Positions 25,238 to 33,044 of a stretch of 64,000 bases of DNA are shown here, piece after piece. The notes beneath the pieces are model-generated. The model worked only from the letters and a program-made list of their open reading frames with translations, was not told the origin of the DNA and did not search any database. A program made the position numbers and the translations under genes. The number at the start of each line of letters is the position of its first letter. Position 1 is the stretch's first letter. Source of the stretch: Clostridiales bacterium (GTDB lineage: Bacteria > Bacillota > Clostridia > Oscillospirales > Oscillospiraceae); contig JAJPXL010000136.1 in assembly GCA_021205455.1 (NCBI GenBank), positions 21,964 through 85,963 of the forward strand, given 5' to 3'.

Positions 25238-26091
25238 TGATGGCAGGAACACTATATTTGGTGCCGACACCCATCGGCAACCTGGGGGACATCAGCAGCC
25301 GCATGACGGACGTGCTGAACGAGGCGGACTTCATCGCGGCGGAGGACACCAGGGTCTCCCTGAAGCTGCTGAACCACTTGGGCATTCACAAGCCTTTGGT
25401 CAGCTACTACCGCCACAACGTGGAAACCAGCGGCCCCGCCATTGTGAACCGGCTGCTGGAGGGGGAGAGCTGCGCCCTGGTGACCGATGCAGGCACTCCG
25501 GCCATCAGCGACCCGGGGGAGGATTTGGTGCGGCTGTGCGCCGAGGCGGGTATTCCCGTGGTGGCCATCCCCGGCCCCTGCGCCCTGGTGACGGCGCTAG
25601 CAGTCTCCGGCCTGCCCACAGGGCGGTTCACCTTCGAGGGGTTTCTGGCCACGAACAAAAAGAACCGGAGGGCACACTTGGATGCCCTCCGGGGGGAAGT
25701 TCGGACGATGATTTTTTATGAAGCGCCCCACAAGCTCTGCGCCACCCTGGACGACCTACAGAAAACCTTCGGTTCCCAGCGGCGGGTGGCCCTGTGCCGG
25801 GAGCTGACCAAGCTCCACGAGGAGGTGCGGCGCACCACCCTGGGGGAGGCCTGCGCCTGGTACCGGGAGAACCCTCCCAGGGGGGAGTTTGTGCTGGTGG
25901 TGGAAGGGGCCGAAGCGCCGGAGGAGGCCGCGCTCCTCACCCTGGAGGAGGGCGCCGAACGGGTGCGCCAACTCCAGGAGGAACAGGGGCTGCGGTTAAA
26001 GGAGGCCGCCCGCCAGGTGGCCCAGGAGAGCGGCCTGCCGAAGAACGAGCTGTATCAGGCGGCGCTGGCCCGGAAGGACGCGGAGGGATGA
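25237..26091 (+). CDS. rsmI: 16S rRNA (cytidine-1402-2'-O)-methyltransferase
   Basis: The 284-residue protein of the tetrapyrrole-methylase fold begins LYLVPTPIGNLGDI. It carries AAEDTRVSLKLLNH, LVTDAGTPAISDPGE and IPGPCALVTALAVSGLP, the hallmarks of RsmI. It methylates C1402 of 16S rRNA in the decoding centre. ATGATG gives two possible starts (25237 or 25240). It ends 15 bases from the convergent tannase-like gene. A GCGGAGG/CCTCCGC hairpin overlapping its stop may help end transcription. Confidence 0.95.
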   Translation: MMAGTLYLVPTPIGNLGDISSRMTDVLNEADFIAAEDTRVSLKLLNHLGIHKPLVSYYRHNVETSGPAIVNRLLEGESCALVTDAGTPAISDPGEDLVRLCAEAGIPVVAIPGPCALVTALAVSGLPTGRFTFEGFLATNKKNRRAHLDALRGEVRTMIFYEAPHKLCATLDDLQKTFGSQRRVALCRELTKLHEEVRRTTLGEACAWYRENPPRGEFVLVVEGAEAPEEAALLTLEEGAERVRQLQEEQGLRLKEAARQVAQESGLPKNELYQAALARKDAEG

Positions 26092-26106
26092 CCTCCGCGC
26101 CAACCT

Positions 26107-27846
26107 TTACCGGTCGCAGATAGACTCGATCCAGTCGCCAACCTCGCCGGCGTAATCCGCTTCACAGTGGGGCTGATCCCACACCAGAGCGTAGTCCACC
26201 GGCTTCCCGGCGTTGGCCAGCTTCAACGCCAGCGTCATGCCGATGGAGAAGGAGGTGTCCGCATCGCTGGCCCCGACCCGGATGCGGTAATACTTCGCCT
26301 GGTCGCAGGTCTCCGCAGTGCCGATATAGTTCATCGGGTTGATGAGATACTTCCGCTGTACCAGCGCCGCATCCTGGGTGTCCGCCACATAGCTGGCGCA
26401 GTAGCGCTCGCACTCCTCTGGGAACTGCTGCTCCAGGGCGGCAATGGCCGTGGGAACGGTTTCGTCAAAGTGGAAGGTGGGCTGCGTCGCCGTGCCGAAC
26501 ACCTTGTTCTCGCCGCTGTCGCAGTTCAGCGTGTCGAAGGCGGTGCAGGGCTTCATGCGGCGGCGATGGTTCAGCACATAGCTGTCCAGGTCGGAGATGG
26601 TGGCCTGCTGGCCGTCCCAGGAGAGCCAGGAGGTCTTGTCCTTGCCCTGTGCGATGACGGTGCCAGGCTCAAAGGGCGGAGGCGCGGGGACGCCCTTCGG
26701 CGGGCGGGTCAGCATATCGCCCAGGGTGGGCGGCTCCATCGGCTGTGCCCCGTCCGGGCCGCCCATGGGCTGCTTGTTCAGGGCGACGCCCGGTCCAGCA
26801 TGGCCCTGCATCAGGTCGGCCTCGTCCGGCTCCTTGTCGCTGTCCATGGGGGCCGGAGCCTCATAGGTGTAGTTCCCTTTCAGGTAATCCTCCGGGGTGT
26901 ACTGCTCCGGCAACTCGCCCTTGCCCAGCTTGGTCAGGTACTTGGTGGCGGAGGCGTTCAGCTGCTCCATCAGGTAGTCATAGGCGCTGCCGCTCCGGCC
27001 GTCCGGGTTCAGCATGATGGCTTCGCCGGTGACGGGATGGCGCAGGCCCAGGCCGTTGAAGTACTGGATATAGGCCCCCTTCAGCTCCCCGGACAGGGCC
27101 TCCTGGAAGGGGGTTATGGTGCCGGCAGGGCCGGCCGGGGAGGGCTCGTTCTCCTTGTCAGCGGAGAACATCCACTCATAGGCCAGGTCAGCGTGCTCCA
27201 GGTCGATGATGGGGCAGTAGATCTGGGCGGCATACACATCGTCCCGCTCATCCATAAACGCCCCGGCCTCCTCCAGGTAGGAGTCATAGTTTTTGCTGTT
27301 GCCGGTGACGGCCAGCAGGGTGGACATGGCCCCGCCTGCGCTCCAGCCCACGGAGATGATCTTCTCCAGGTCGCCGGGCAGCGCCTGGGCGTTGTGCCGC
27401 AGGAAGCGGATGACCATCTTCAAATCCACCAGGTTGATGGGGGCCTTGCCGCAGAGGGTGCCGTTCTCGTCTCTGGACTCATGGCCCCGGTTGCCGCAGG
27501 TGACATAGATGAAGCCCCGCTCCAGATACTGGGGGCCGAAGCAGCGGGGGCCGCCCAGCCACATATGGGGCATCTGCATATAACCGGCGGAGTTGTTGTT
27601 CAGGATGACGGGGGCGGTAGCGGCGGTATAGCCGTTCATGGTGCCGGTCGGGTCAATGACGCCAGGAGCACTCATGTAGGGGGCGGGGACGAAGATGCTG
27701 AGCCGCTGGAACTTCGGCGTGGTGGCCTTCAGGGTGTACAGCACATCCTCCAGGCACCAGCACTGATAAGTCTCGTCAAAGAACCACTGGTCCTTCACCT
27801 CAGTCAGCTCTAAGGTTTTGTTGATGACAGGAATCATCTCTTTCAT
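26107..27846 (-). CDS. Alpha/beta hydrolase resembling subtype B bacterial tannase
   Basis: The start is the ATG at 27846, seven bases after GGAGG; the upstream extension is rejected. The 579-residue protein has the nucleophile elbow GWSAGGAMS (Ser catalytic), an oxyanion-type GNRGHES segment, and a C-terminal VDYALVWDQPHCEADY that can supply Asp and His. This layout, with a large lid insertion between, matches bacterial tannases and related feruloyl-type esterases. I see no signal peptide, so it would act in the cytoplasm on an imported ester. The neighbours are an esterase, a symporter and a LysR regulator. The exact substrate is unknown. Confidence 0.6.
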   Translation of the reverse strand: MKEMIPVINKTLELTEVKDQWFFDETYQCWCLEDVLYTLKATTPKFQRLSIFVPAPYMSAPGVIDPTGTMNGYTAATAPVILNNNSAGYMQMPHMWLGGPRCFGPQYLERGFIYVTCGNRGHESRDENGTLCGKAPINLVDLKMVIRFLRHNAQALPGDLEKIISVGWSAGGAMSTLLAVTGNSKNYDSYLEEAGAFMDERDDVYAAQIYCPIIDLEHADLAYEWMFSADKENEPSPAGPAGTITPFQEALSGELKGAYIQYFNGLGLRHPVTGEAIMLNPDGRSGSAYDYLMEQLNASATKYLTKLGKGELPEQYTPEDYLKGNYTYEAPAPMDSDKEPDEADLMQGHAGPGVALNKQPMGGPDGAQPMEPPTLGDMLTRPPKGVPAPPPFEPGTVIAQGKDKTSWLSWDGQQATISDLDSYVLNHRRRMKPCTAFDTLNCDSGENKVFGTATQPTFHFDETVPTAIAALEQQFPEECERYCASYVADTQDAALVQRKYLINPMNYIGTAETCDQAKYYRIRVGASDADTSFSIGMTLALKLANAGKPVDYALVWDQPHCEADYAGEVGDWIESICDR

Positions 27847-28092
27847 TGCGTTACCTCCATTCATATCATAATGTGGTTTTACCCGGAGCCGTGTACGGGC
27901 TTTGGGTCTTGCGTTGACGGTTTCAGACAGGGGCGGAGACCGTCCCAAGCAAATATCCCGCGTTAGCTGAGGGCGTCGGAATCTCCGGCATCTGGTCGGC
28001 ATTCGGTGTACCGCCAGGCTATATAAGCGCCCTTCTCTGGCGTCAGAGTAATCTGCTTTTCCCGGTAATCCGCTCCTTTATTGTAGCATTAT

Positions 28093-29049
28093 TTACAGGT
28101 TTTTGTCCAGCCAGGCCCAGATAACGTTCAGATTCCACTCGCTGGAATACTCCTTATCCTCATGGTCGGCATTGGGCAGGGGAACGAACTCTACCCGGCC
28201 ATGGCCCAGCTTCTGATAGATGGCGTTGACGAAGTCGACGCTCTGCATAAAGGGCACCAGCTTATCCACACAGCCATGCTCCACCAGCATGGGGGCCATG
28301 TTCTCATTGATGTAGGTGGCGGGGTTTGCCTTGGCCAGCCACTCGTCGGACAGGGATGGCAACGCGCCGCCCATATAACTGCTCTCGGCGGACTGGGGGG
28401 TGTCGTGGTCCACAAAGCTGACGCCGTTGGCTCTGGCCTGGTCGTCCATGGTACGGAAGTCCATGGGGCCGAATTGGTCGATGCAGGCCTGCACGGTGCA
28501 GTCCGTGTCGAAGGTCATGCCCTCCTCACCGGGGAACTGCCCGTTGGGGATGTTCATGCCCATCAGCGCCGACAGGTTGCCGCCTGCGCTGCCGCCCAGG
28601 GCGCAGATGCGATTGGGGTCGATGGCGTACTGGGCCGCGTTTTTGCGCAGGAACCGGAACGCCTCCCGGCAGTCCAGCACGGCGGCGGGGAAGATGGCCT
28701 CACTGCTGAGGCGGTACTCCACCGAGGCGATGGCGTAGCCGTGGGCCAGCCCTTTCAGGTAGGTGTCCATGTGGTCGTCCCGCTTGTCGCCCATGCCGAA
28801 GCCGCCGCCGTGGAGATGTACCACCAGCGGGAAGGGGCCCTCTCCCTCCTCCGGGAGATAGAGGTCCAGCCGCTGGGCGGGGGACTGGTCAGCATAGGGG
28901 ATGTCCAGATATTTCCGTTTCACCCAGCTGATGTCGGCCATTTTGACTTCCATAGCCGGAGCCCCGCCTTCGGCGGAGGCATCAAAGCGGAGGGAGCCGC
29001 TCAGATCGGCGTAATCCTCTACGCCAAAGGGCTTATTTTGTTCTTCCAT
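28093..29049 (-). CDS. HSL/BD-FAE-like alpha/beta hydrolase (esterase)
   Basis: The 318-residue protein has the oxyanion motif HLHGGGFGMGDKR and the nucleophile GGSAGGNLSAL. The Asp is probably in VEHGCVDKLVPF and the His in LPNADHEDKEY. This is the hormone-sensitive-lipase-like pattern of small esterases acting on acyl or aryl esters. It is cytoplasmic. It lies upstream of the tannase-like gene, separated from it by about 245 bases in which I see no gene. A terminator separates it from the symporter upstream. Confidence 0.8.
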   Translation of the reverse strand: MEEQNKPFGVEDYADLSGSLRFDASAEGGAPAMEVKMADISWVKRKYLDIPYADQSPAQRLDLYLPEEGEGPFPLVVHLHGGGFGMGDKRDDHMDTYLKGLAHGYAIASVEYRLSSEAIFPAAVLDCREAFRFLRKNAAQYAIDPNRICALGGSAGGNLSALMGMNIPNGQFPGEEGMTFDTDCTVQACIDQFGPMDFRTMDDQARANGVSFVDHDTPQSAESSYMGGALPSLSDEWLAKANPATYINENMAPMLVEHGCVDKLVPFMQSVDFVNAIYQKLGHGRVEFVPLPNADHEDKEYSSEWNLNVIWAWLDKNL

Positions 29050-29141
29050 TTTTGTTTACCTTCCTTCTTAAAATACTGTTTTACAGGTTTTACGGCAGTT
29101 GGCAGGGGCGGATTCCGCTTTTCACAGATCTTTCCCCCTGC

Positions 29142-29190
29142 AAAAAAGGAGCCGGGGCAGCGGAGCAGTGTGGCTGCGTGCTGCCCCGGC
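29142..29190 (-). terminator. Terminator after the symporter gene
   Basis: On the minus strand GCCGGGGCAGC pairs with GCTGCCCCGGC, followed by TCCTTTTTT (29147-29142). It isolates the symporter transcript from the esterase genes. Confidence 0.85.
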
Positions 29191-29223
29191 AGAGTTGGGG
29201 AGTGCTTTTGTGTGTCGTCAGAA

Positions 29224-30564
29224 TTACCTGGCAGGCGCATCCTTGCTGTGGAACTGATCTGCGTACTTCTCCACATCGGTCAGCAGCACCAGCACCAGAA
29301 TCACAACGCCAAGAGCAGCGCCGACATAGGTGTAGTTGATTTGAATGGCATTCACAACAGCGGCAGACTGGACTTCCAGCGTGCCATCGTAGCCCACAGC
29401 GGCCAAAATCCAGGCACACATGGCGGAGCCAAAGCCCATGCCGATTTTAGAGCCGATGGACTGTGCGGAGGAGATCAGGCCCTCAGAGCGGACACCAAAC
29501 TTCCAGTAACCGTACTCCACCACGTCGGGAACCAGGGCAAACACTGCACTGAGCAGCGGGCCTGCGCCCAAGGCGCGGATTACCACGCCGATGACCACCA
29601 GCGTAGTATTGGTTCCTGCAAAACCGGTAATCAGAAATCCGGCGATTAGCAACACAGCACCCATGGACAGATATGCCCGCTTCGACCAACGTTTGGAGAT
29701 GGCAGGCATCAGGAACAGGATGATAATGCCAGGCGCCTGCCCTGCCGTCATCAGGGTGGACATGAACATGGCGTCGCCAATCACATAAGAAGCATAGTAG
29801 CTCTGAGCGGCGATTGCGTTAGCGTTCATCAGCAGGGAGAAGGTGCCAATCAGCAGGAGCAGCCAGAAGTACTTGTTCTTCATGACAGCGGGGAACTGCT
29901 GCTTCAGGGAGGGTTGCTCGACCTGATCCAGGTCTGCATCCCCTTCTTCGGGCTGCATCTCCTTATTCACCAGGCCGGAGATGAGAATCAGGACGCCAGC
30001 GACCAGGCCCAAGATAATGCTGGCCCAATGCCAGCCAAAGGCCAGCACCAGAGGGGTGATAGAGGAGCCTGCAATCAGGCCGATGACGCTGTTGCCCACA
30101 GCGGAGAAGGTGGCCAGCATAGTGTTGTCATCCCGGTCACGGGTCATCAGGGGCAGCATAGCAGTGTTGGCAATGCCAAAGATGGTGTAGACGATGACGG
30201 ACATGAAGATATAGGTGATGTAGGCATACACCAGCTTCATCCCATCGCTTGCGCCAGTGGGAACGTGCATCAGCAGCACAATGCCAAGGAAGGTCAACGG
30301 AGCGGAGAGAATCAGCCAAGGACGAGCCTTGCCCCATTTGGTGTTGGTCTTGTCCACGATGGCGCCCATAATCAGGTCGCTGACACCGTCAAAGACACGG
30401 CAGACAACGAACATGGTACCAATGGCCGCTGCGCCAATCAGGGCGGTGTCTGTGTAGTAGCTCAGCAGAAATGCCGCGCCAATCTGGCTAAAGACGTTAC
30501 CGCCGCCAGTACCAAGGCCATAGATTGTTTTCCGCCAAAGCGGAACCTTTTTGCTTTTGTTCAT
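29224..30564 (-). CDS. GPH-family sugar or glycoside:cation symporter
   Basis: The 446-residue membrane protein has about 12 hydrophobic segments. It has the GPH signature DGVSDLIMGAIVDKTNTKWGKARP in loop 2-3 and a family-typical N-terminus (IYGLGTGGGNVFSQIGAAF). GPH carriers import glycosides, pentosides or hexuronides with a cation. GGAGG precedes the ATG. Its promoter at 30681-30709 is interlocked with that of the divergent LysR gene. A glycoside or phenolic-ester import role with the neighbouring esterases is inference. Confidence 0.85.
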   Translation of the reverse strand: MNKSKKVPLWRKTIYGLGTGGGNVFSQIGAAFLLSYYTDTALIGAAAIGTMFVVCRVFDGVSDLIMGAIVDKTNTKWGKARPWLILSAPLTFLGIVLLMHVPTGASDGMKLVYAYITYIFMSVIVYTIFGIANTAMLPLMTRDRDDNTMLATFSAVGNSVIGLIAGSSITPLVLAFGWHWASIILGLVAGVLILISGLVNKEMQPEEGDADLDQVEQPSLKQQFPAVMKNKYFWLLLLIGTFSLLMNANAIAAQSYYASYVIGDAMFMSTLMTAGQAPGIIILFLMPAISKRWSKRAYLSMGAVLLIAGFLITGFAGTNTTLVVIGVVIRALGAGPLLSAVFALVPDVVEYGYWKFGVRSEGLISSAQSIGSKIGMGFGSAMCAWILAAVGYDGTLEVQSAAVVNAIQINYTYVGAALGVVILVLVLLTDVEKYADQFHSKDAPAR

Positions 30565-30680
30565 GGATAAAGTCCTCCTTTTTCTTGTGATACCACTTGA
30601 CCGGCTGGAGCAGACCCTGGCGCGCCGCGTGTTTCAGCGCCTCAACTGCCTTTGGTAGTCGGTTTTCGTATCTGTTTCAT

Positions 30681-30709
30681 ATTATAGTTTCCAAAAACTT
30701 GACTTTCAA
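30681..30709 (-). promoter_or_regulatory. Symporter promoter, sharing -35 sequence with the lysR promoter
   Basis: On the minus strand TTGAAA (30709-30704), exactly 17 bases, then TATAAT (30686-30681). Its -35 shares base 30704 with the -35 of the opposite promoter. Two polymerases could not bind both at once. Confidence 0.8.
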
Positions 30710-30727
30710 TTCATTTTCCTGTATAAT
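30699..30727 (+). promoter_or_regulatory. lysR promoter
   Basis: TTGACT (30699-30704), exactly 17 bases, then TATAAT (30722-30727), 37 bases before the regulator's ATG. Confidence 0.85.
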
Positions 30728-30729
30728 CG

Positions 30730-30744
30730 ATTCCAGACTAGAAT
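30730..30744. promoter_or_regulatory. Candidate LysR-type operator
   Basis: ATTCCAGACTAGAAT is an interrupted palindrome (six of seven arm pairs match) and satisfies the T-N11-A LysR box. It lies on the predicted transcription start of lysR, a place where binding would repress the regulator's own promoter. Confidence 0.55.
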
Positions 30745-30764
30745 AGATTTGTGAGGTTTGTCAA

Positions 30765-31679
30765 ATGAATCTGAGCTATTTTCGTGAATTTATTGTACTG
30801 GCAGATACTTCCAATTACCTGGAAGCGGCAGAGCGCCTTTTCATCGGCCAGTCCACCCTGTCCAAACACATCATGTCCATGGAGCGGGAGCTCGGGGTCT
30901 CCCTGTTTGAGCGCACCTCCCGCAAGGTGACGCTGACGAAGTTCGGCAAGCTGCTGCTGCCCCACGCCAGAACCATTGTACAGGCCCAGTATGATTACAC
31001 CGCCGACCTGGAGAATGAGCTGGAGTCCATGCGGGGCCGGGTCACAGTGGGAACGGTCGCCGCCACCGCAAAATACCAAATCACCGAAGTCCTCGCCAAA
31101 TACAAGCGGCGTTACCCCAATAGCAGCGTGCGCATGATAGAAGGAGACCCCAGCGACCTGATCGCCCAGCTAAAGGCGCGGAGGTGCGACGTGATTTTTG
31201 CCCATCTGCCGGACAACAGTCCGGAGAAGGCGGGGCTCCACGGGATTCGGTACTGTGAGGACTACCTGGTTGGCGTCTTTCCCAACAGCCATCCGCTGGC
31301 AAAGGAGAAGGTGCTGCCGCTGGAGCGGCTCCAGGACGAGACCTTCATCGCCCTGACGGAGAACAGCGTCGCCCACAACCTGGTGCTGGAGAGCTGCCAT
31401 CGGGTGGGTTTTTCCCCTAACATCGCCTTCCTCTGCAATCGAATCGACAGCGCTCTGGATCTGGTCACGAAGGAGATGGGTATCGCCATTTTGATGGAAT
31501 ATCAGACGGTGCGGCCGGAGGACGCCAACTTCCCGGATCAGGCTCCCTTCTCCGTCGTTGAGCTGCAGCCCCGCGTCACCGCCCCGGTCTTTCTCTGCTA
31601 CCGTGAGGATGAGGAGCTTTCCCCCGCTGCGAAGCGATTCGTCCAGTCTGTGCAGGAGGAAATTGCCGACCGAGCCTAA
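30765..31679 (+). CDS. LysR-family transcriptional regulator
   Basis: The 304-residue protein has the N-terminal winged helix (LSYFREFIVLADTSNYLEAA, STLSKHIMSMERELGVSLFERT). A linker helix follows, then a periplasmic-binding-like effector domain (GRVTVGTVAATAKYQITEVL onwards). LysR proteins typically control the divergent gene, here the symporter. The interlocked promoters and the palindrome on its own start point support that. The effector is probably a compound handled by the transporter or esterases (inference). Confidence 0.93.
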   Translation: MNLSYFREFIVLADTSNYLEAAERLFIGQSTLSKHIMSMERELGVSLFERTSRKVTLTKFGKLLLPHARTIVQAQYDYTADLENELESMRGRVTVGTVAATAKYQITEVLAKYKRRYPNSSVRMIEGDPSDLIAQLKARRCDVIFAHLPDNSPEKAGLHGIRYCEDYLVGVFPNSHPLAKEKVLPLERLQDETFIALTENSVAHNLVLESCHRVGFSPNIAFLCNRIDSALDLVTKEMGIAILMEYQTVRPEDANFPDQAPFSVVELQPRVTAPVFLCYREDEELSPAAKRFVQSVQEEIADRA

Positions 31680-31804
31680 GCGCAGGTATACCTGCGGCCT
31701 CCCGCGCCTTTGCCGCTTTCATGCCAATATGGAATGGTACGCCGCTTTGCGCCAGCGCGGCGGCCGCCTTGGCCGCCCCGCACCCTTCGCCCAGCCAGCG
31801 CATA

Positions 31805-31847
31805 AAATAAGTCGAACGCCGCATCATGCAGCATTCGACTTATTTTT
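31805..31847 (+). terminator. Terminator after lysR
   Basis: AATAAGTCGAA pairs with TTCGACTTATT, followed by TTTTT. It ends only seven bases before the cotJ ribosome binding site, leaving little room for a separate cotJ promoter downstream of it. Confidence 0.75.
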
Positions 31848-31868
31848 TAGCAGAAGGAGCTTGTGCTT

Positions 31869-32318
31869 ATGACCAGAAAGTCATCTGAAACCGGCCGCTG
31901 CCCGGAATGCAGCGGCACCATGCCCTCCTGTGCGCCGCTGGCGGTACCCTATGTACCCTTCCAACAGGAGAACGCCTCGATTTACAAGGACTGCGACGCC
32001 CTGAGCCAGGGAACTCTGTTTCCCTGCCTGAACCTCCCCTTCCATCTGGCGGTCAACGGCACCCCGGTGCCCATGACGCCGCTGGCCCAGCTCCAGGCGC
32101 TGGACTTTGTCCTCCAGGAGCTGGCCCTTTACCTGGACACCCATAAGGACGATGAGGAAGCGTTTGAGCTTTTCCAGCAGTACACCGCCCTGATGGAGCG
32201 CTCCCGCGCCGCCTATGAGCGGCAGAACGGCCCTCTGAATTTGACTGCCGCCGCCGCGGACAGCAGCTGGCAGTGGACCCATTCCCCGTGGCCCTGGGAC
32301 CTGAAAGGAGAGGATTGA
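31869..32318 (+). CDS. CotJA-CotJB fusion spore coat protein
   Basis: The start is the ATG at 31869, nine bases after AAGGAG; the GTG at 31863 is too close. The 149-residue product joins two normally separate small coat proteins. Residues about 25-58 are CotJA-like (VPYVPFQ, DALSQGTLFPCLNLPF). About 70-149 are CotJB-like (LQALDFVLQELALYLDTHK and the final SWQWTHSPWPWD). In Bacillus cotJA, cotJB and cotJC form one mother-cell operon; here cotJC follows after three bases. Confidence 0.85.
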   Translation: MTRKSSETGRCPECSGTMPSCAPLAVPYVPFQQENASIYKDCDALSQGTLFPCLNLPFHLAVNGTPVPMTPLAQLQALDFVLQELALYLDTHKDDEEAFELFQQYTALMERSRAAYERQNGPLNLTAAAADSSWQWTHSPWPWDLKGED

Positions 32319-32321
32319 CCC

Positions 32322-32924
32322 ATGTTTGTCTATGAAAAGAAGCTGGAATACCCCGTCCACATCAAGAACCCCAACCCCAAGCTGGCCAATCTGATCATCT
32401 CCCAGTACGGCGGGCCGGACGGCGAGCTGGGGGCCTCCCTGCGCTACCTCTCTCAGCGGTACAGTATGCCCTTTGACGAGTGCAAGGCCGTCCTGACGGA
32501 TATCGGCGTGGAGGAGCTGGGCCACCTGGAAATGGTGGGCACCATCGTCCACCAGCTGACCAAAAACCTGACCCAGGAGCAAATCGAGACCGCCGGGTTC
32601 GACGCCTACTTTGTGGACCACACCGCCGGCGTCTATCCCATCGCCGCCAGCGGCGACCCCTGGACCGCCGCCACGATGCAGGTCACGGGGGATGTCATCG
32701 CCGACCTGTCGGAGGACCTGGCTGCCGAGCAGAAGGCCCGCCTGACCTATGACAACATCCTCCGCTTCTGCCGGGATGACCCTGATGTCACCGATGTCAT
32801 CCGGTTCCTGCGGGAGCGGGAAGTGGTGCATTTCCAGCGCTTCGGCGAGGTGCTGGAGCTTGCGAAGGAGAAGATGAACCACAAAAACGTCTATCTCTGT
32901 AACCCGTCCTTTGACCGGACGTAA
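32322..32924 (+). CDS. cotJC: CotJC, manganese-catalase-like spore coat protein
   Basis: The 200-residue protein is a ferritin-like four-helix protein of the Mn-catalase/CotJC group. Conserved metal-ligand glutamates and histidines appear in EELGHLEMVGTIVHQL and REREVVHFQRFGEVLE, and GELGASLRYLSQRY is typical of CotJC. It is a structural spore-coat component and probably has catalase-type dimanganese chemistry. It follows the fused cotJA-B gene at three bases and ends in a strong terminator. Confidence 0.93.
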   Translation: MFVYEKKLEYPVHIKNPNPKLANLIISQYGGPDGELGASLRYLSQRYSMPFDECKAVLTDIGVEELGHLEMVGTIVHQLTKNLTQEQIETAGFDAYFVDHTAGVYPIAASGDPWTAATMQVTGDVIADLSEDLAAEQKARLTYDNILRFCRDDPDVTDVIRFLREREVVHFQRFGEVLELAKEKMNHKNVYLCNPSFDRT

Positions 32925-32934
32925 GCGATAGGAA

Positions 32935-32968
32935 AGCGTCTGCCGTTTTCGCGGCAGACGCTTTTTTT
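32935..32968 (+). terminator. Terminator of the cotJ operon
   Basis: AGCGTCTGCCG pairs with CGGCAGACGCT around a short loop and is followed by seven T residues. It also lies between the cotJ genes and the end of the convergent HerA-type gene. Confidence 0.92.
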
Positions 32969-33044
32969 GACAGTATGGATTTCCCCCAAGGGCTGTGCCG
33001 CCGGAAGGGGCATGGGGCAATTCCTTTTTCAGGGCCGTACCCCG

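Noticed and set aside
24420-25385. Upstream extension of luxS to a 478-residue protein
   Set aside because: The extension is antisense to trmN6, Pro/Ser-rich as expected of a shadow frame, and upstream of the luxS promoter and ribosome binding site.
31576-31827. Minus-strand frame overlapping the end of lysR
   Set aside because: No ribosome binding site. It overlaps lysR coding sequence and a terminator. The alanine-rich reading is what GC-rich DNA gives by chance.
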